The translations under genes and the position numbers were made by a program. The notes under the pieces were generated by a model. The model saw nothing but the letters and a program-made list of their open reading frames with translations. It was not told where the DNA came from and did no database searches. DNA of 8,056 nt from an uncultured Rhodospirillaceae bacterium. GTDB lineage: Bacteria; Pseudomonadota; Alphaproteobacteria; Rhodospirillales; UBA2165. Positions 6,118 through 8,056 of this stretch are shown here, in pieces (the first letter of the stretch is position 1; every line of letters begins with the position of its first letter). The stretch is taken from contig CAJWIB010000113.1 in the NCBI GenBank assembly GCA_913041095.1, positions 1-8,056 of the forward strand, in the 5' to 3' direction.

Positions 6118-6145
6118 TTTACTTTCTGCTCTTGCATAGGATAAT
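6118..6145 (+). promoter_or_regulatory. Promoter candidate for the alcohol dehydrogenase gene
   Basis: TTTACT (6118-6123), a 16-base spacer and GATAAT (6140-6145, five of six -10 matches) would start transcription near 6152, giving a leader of about 35 bases. An inverted repeat TTGCA-N9-TGCAA (6132-6150) spans the -10 box and could be an operator. Confidence 0.45.
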
Positions 6146-6186
6146 TGCAATAGAAGAACAATAAATTAGACGATTGGGGAAAGGCA

Positions 6187-7308
6187 ATGGCCAAGCAATC
6201 GAAGAATGCCGCAAACAACAAATATAACATACCGGAAACCATGAAAGCCTGGGTGCTCGGTGATCCTCATGAAATGAAGATGATCGAAAAACCGGTGCCG
6301 GAACCGGGTCCGGCAGAAGTGCTGGTCAAAGTCGGCGCCATTGCGGTCTGTCATACCGACATCGAAGTGCTGCATCACGGTATGCCGGCGATGGTCGAAG
6401 GCGAGCTGCCGTTCAACAAAGATTTCGTCATGGGTCATGAATATATGGGCACCGTCGTCAAAGCGGGTCCGGGTGTCGATGAGTGGTCGCCCGGAGACCG
6501 CGTCACGGTTGAGGTTCATGCCGGCTGTGGGCGTTGCCAAAAATGCCGGGAGGGCATGTATACTTCCTGCCACAATTACAGCTATCGCTCGAAGGGTCAT
6601 CGCGCCAATGGCTTTACCACTGATGGTGGATTTGCCGAATATGCGATCAATAATATTAATACACTGGTAGCCGTGCCGGATCATTTGAGCGATGAAGTTG
6701 CCACCCTCACCGTTACCGCTGGCACCGCGATGTATGGCTTGGATGTGCTGGGCGGACTGATTGCCGGACAAAGCGTTGTCGTTGCTGGCGCTGGTCCCAT
6801 TGGTCTGATGTTTATTGCCGTTGCCAAAACTTTAGGCGCTGCGCCGGTGATCATGTCGGAGCCCCGCGAAGACCGCCGGGAAATGGCCAAGAACTTAGGC
6901 GCTGATATTCTGATCGATCCATTGGCGGAAAATGTCGTCGAAAAAGTCAGAAGCCTGACCAATAACAAAGGTGCCGATTTTACTGTTGAGGCCTCGGGGG
7001 TTCCCAATGTCCTTAACCAGGTAATCCACATGACCAATCGCGGCGGCCGGGTGTGCTTGGCCGCTTTCACCAATGATTTGGTGCCCACAGATATTGCCTA
7101 TGTTGTGAGTAACAACATCTACATGTTTGGTATTCGCGGCGAAGGCAATTCCGCGGTCAAACGCACCGCCAGCCTGCTTGAGCAAAAGCGCTTTAACCCG
7201 GCACCCATTCACACCCATACTTTCCCGCTGGCAGAAGCCGACATAGCGATGAGTTATGCCGAAAATCAAACTGATGGTGCGATAAAAGTCGTCGTCAAAA
7301 TGGACTAG
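6187..7308 (+). CDS. Zinc-dependent alcohol dehydrogenase (MDR superfamily)
   Basis: A 373-residue medium-chain dehydrogenase. It would oxidise an alcohol or polyol, or reduce the carbonyl, in the cytoplasm. Catalytic-zinc residues are visible at Cys55 (VCHTD) and His84-Glu85 in GHEYMGTVV. The structural zinc lobe is complete: Cys114, Cys117, Cys120 and Cys128. The Rossmann motif GAGPIG is at 201-206, and an acidic residue after the second strand (Glu225 in MSEPRED) favours NAD over NADP by family rule. The first 18 residues (MAKQSKNAANNK...) are a polar extension before the usual start, MKAWVLG. An ATG exists there (6241), but GGGGAAAGG just before 6187 supports the longer form. The rhodanese gene follows after 17 bases, so they probably form an operon. 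A promoter with a possible operator lies upstream. The substrate is not assignable; it could be a threonine- or sorbitol-dehydrogenase-type enzyme. Confidence 0.92.
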   Translation: MAKQSKNAANNKYNIPETMKAWVLGDPHEMKMIEKPVPEPGPAEVLVKVGAIAVCHTDIEVLHHGMPAMVEGELPFNKDFVMGHEYMGTVVKAGPGVDEWSPGDRVTVEVHAGCGRCQKCREGMYTSCHNYSYRSKGHRANGFTTDGGFAEYAINNINTLVAVPDHLSDEVATLTVTAGTAMYGLDVLGGLIAGQSVVVAGAGPIGLMFIAVAKTLGAAPVIMSEPREDRREMAKNLGADILIDPLAENVVEKVRSLTNNKGADFTVEASGVPNVLNQVIHMTNRGGRVCLAAFTNDLVPTDIAYVVSNNIYMFGIRGEGNSAVKRTASLLEQKRFNPAPIHTHTFPLAEADIAMSYAENQTDGAIKVVVKMD

Positions 7309-7325
7309 AGTGAGAAAAAGCCCGT

Positions 7326-8056
7326 ATGACATCACCTATTATCTCAACAGAATGGCTGACCGACCGCCTGCTGGAACCGAGCATCAAAGTAATCGAAGTC
7401 TCAGCCAAAAAGAGCGAAGAAGCCGATTATGCCGAAAGTCATATCCCTGGCGCTATTAATTTCTGGTGGAAGGACCTCTGCTGGCACGAAACCGATCGGC
7501 AATTTGTCACCCCCGAACAATTGGCTCAACGCTTAGGCGAAGTCGGCATCAGCGATGAAGATCGTTTGGTGCTTTATGGTGAGCCGGTGCAATACGGCAC
7601 TTATGCTTTTTGGGCTTTAACCATGGCGGGCCATCCTAATCTCCTAGTGTTGGATGGCGGGCGTACCAAATGGCTGGCGGAAGACCAGCCGATAACCAGC
7701 AGCGTGCCGGAAACTGAGCCTGTCGACTATGAAGTCCAAGCGCCCAAAGATTGGATGCGGCTTGGCCGTGATAATATCCGAGACAATCTTGGTAAAGGTG
7801 GGCGGTTGCTTTTGGACATGCGCAGCCCAGAAGAATATTCCGGTGAGCGAGTAATGGAATTTGGCCAGTTTGATCACGGTGCCGAACGCGGTGGCCGCAT
7901 TCCAGGTGCTCGGCATCTGTTCTTCAAAGAGCTGATCAATGAGGATGATACGTTTAAGTCGGCCGATGAGTTGAAGGCCAAATTAGACGCAGCCGGCGTA
8001 GACCTGGACAAAGTCGATGAGATTGTCTGCTATTGCCGCCTGTCGCACCGGGCCAC
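7326..8056 (+). CDS. Tandem rhodanese sulfurtransferase, 3' end outside window
   Basis: The frame opens with ATG at 7326 (MTSPIISTEWLTDRLLEPS...) and stays open for 243 codons to the window edge. Two rhodanese domains are visible. The first, about residues 5-130, has the entry motif HIPGAINF, but its active-site loop (LYGEPVQYGTYAFWAL) lacks cysteine and is inactive, as is usual for such pairs. The second, from about residue 155, has LLLDMRSPEEYSGE, GGRIPGARHL and the loop CRLSHR with the predicted persulfide cysteine at 237, just before the cut. The family moves sulfane sulfur from thiosulfate or 3-mercaptopyruvate to cyanide or thiol acceptors. The loop here is not the classical CRxGxR/T, so donor choice is uncertain. 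About 30-50 residues are probably missing. It lies 17 bases after the alcohol dehydrogenase stop with a GAGTGAGAA ribosome site, which suggests co-transcription. Confidence 0.88.
   Translation, partial: MTSPIISTEWLTDRLLEPSIKVIEVSAKKSEEADYAESHIPGAINFWWKDLCWHETDRQFVTPEQLAQRLGEVGISDEDRLVLYGEPVQYGTYAFWALTMAGHPNLLVLDGGRTKWLAEDQPITSSVPETEPVDYEVQAPKDWMRLGRDNIRDNLGKGGRLLLDMRSPEEYSGERVMEFGQFDHGAERGGRIPGARHLFFKELINEDDTFKSADELKAKLDAAGVDLDKVDEIVCYCRLSHRA

Noticed and set aside
6166..6771. 201-codon minus-strand open frame opposite the alcohol dehydrogenase
   Set aside because: It lies antisense to conserved zinc-binding and substrate-domain codons and shows no family features of its own.
6681..7335. Two overlapping minus-strand open frames (135 and 146 codons)
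   Set aside because: Both are antisense to the Rossmann half of the alcohol dehydrogenase and carry no motif or ribosome site that I can support.

Overview
The window reads as the genome of a free-living Gram-negative bacterium, most likely a proteobacterium and probably marine or aquatic. This rests on Sec signal peptides, Shine-Dalgarno-led genes, roughly balanced base composition and the mix of catabolic oxidoreductases. The exact lineage cannot be fixed from sequence alone. There are eight protein-coding genes, the last cut by the window edge. I see no tRNA, rRNA, CRISPR array, transposase or phage gene.

Layout, left to right: a Gfo/Idh/MocA-type dehydrogenase on the minus strand (9-1073); a divergent regulatory gap with a good sigma-70-like promoter and a 12-base palindrome; a plus-strand pair made of a small secreted cupredoxin-like protein (1276-1665) and a multi-pass membrane protein (1678-3294) whose 5' end is built from a C-rich dispersed repeat; a gap carrying a second exact copy of the palindrome; a D-2-hydroxyacid dehydrogenase (3431-4396). 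Converging on that gene are two minus-strand genes: a metallo-beta-lactamase-fold hydrolase resembling N-acyl-homoserine lactonases (4406-5167) and, upstream of it, a TIM-barrel 'phosphoenolpyruvate hydrolase family' protein (5222-6061), with a terminator-like hairpin between them. Divergent from these is a zinc alcohol dehydrogenase (6187-7308), followed after 17 bases by a tandem-domain rhodanese sulfurtransferase (7326 to the edge).

How they may work together: this looks like an accessory catabolic region for small oxygenated compounds (polyols or sugar derivatives, 2-hydroxy or 2-keto acids, lactones or esters, alcohols), not one operon. The best evidence for a functional link is the palindrome TCTTATATAAGA, placed 36 and 40 bases before the start codons of the Gfo/Idh dehydrogenase and the D-2-hydroxyacid dehydrogenase, in the same extended orientation. 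It suggests that one regulator, encoded outside the window, controls both. The most novel-looking item is the secreted cupredoxin-like protein paired with the histidine-bearing membrane protein, whose gene has taken a repeat into its coding start. Substrates of all the enzymes remain unassigned.
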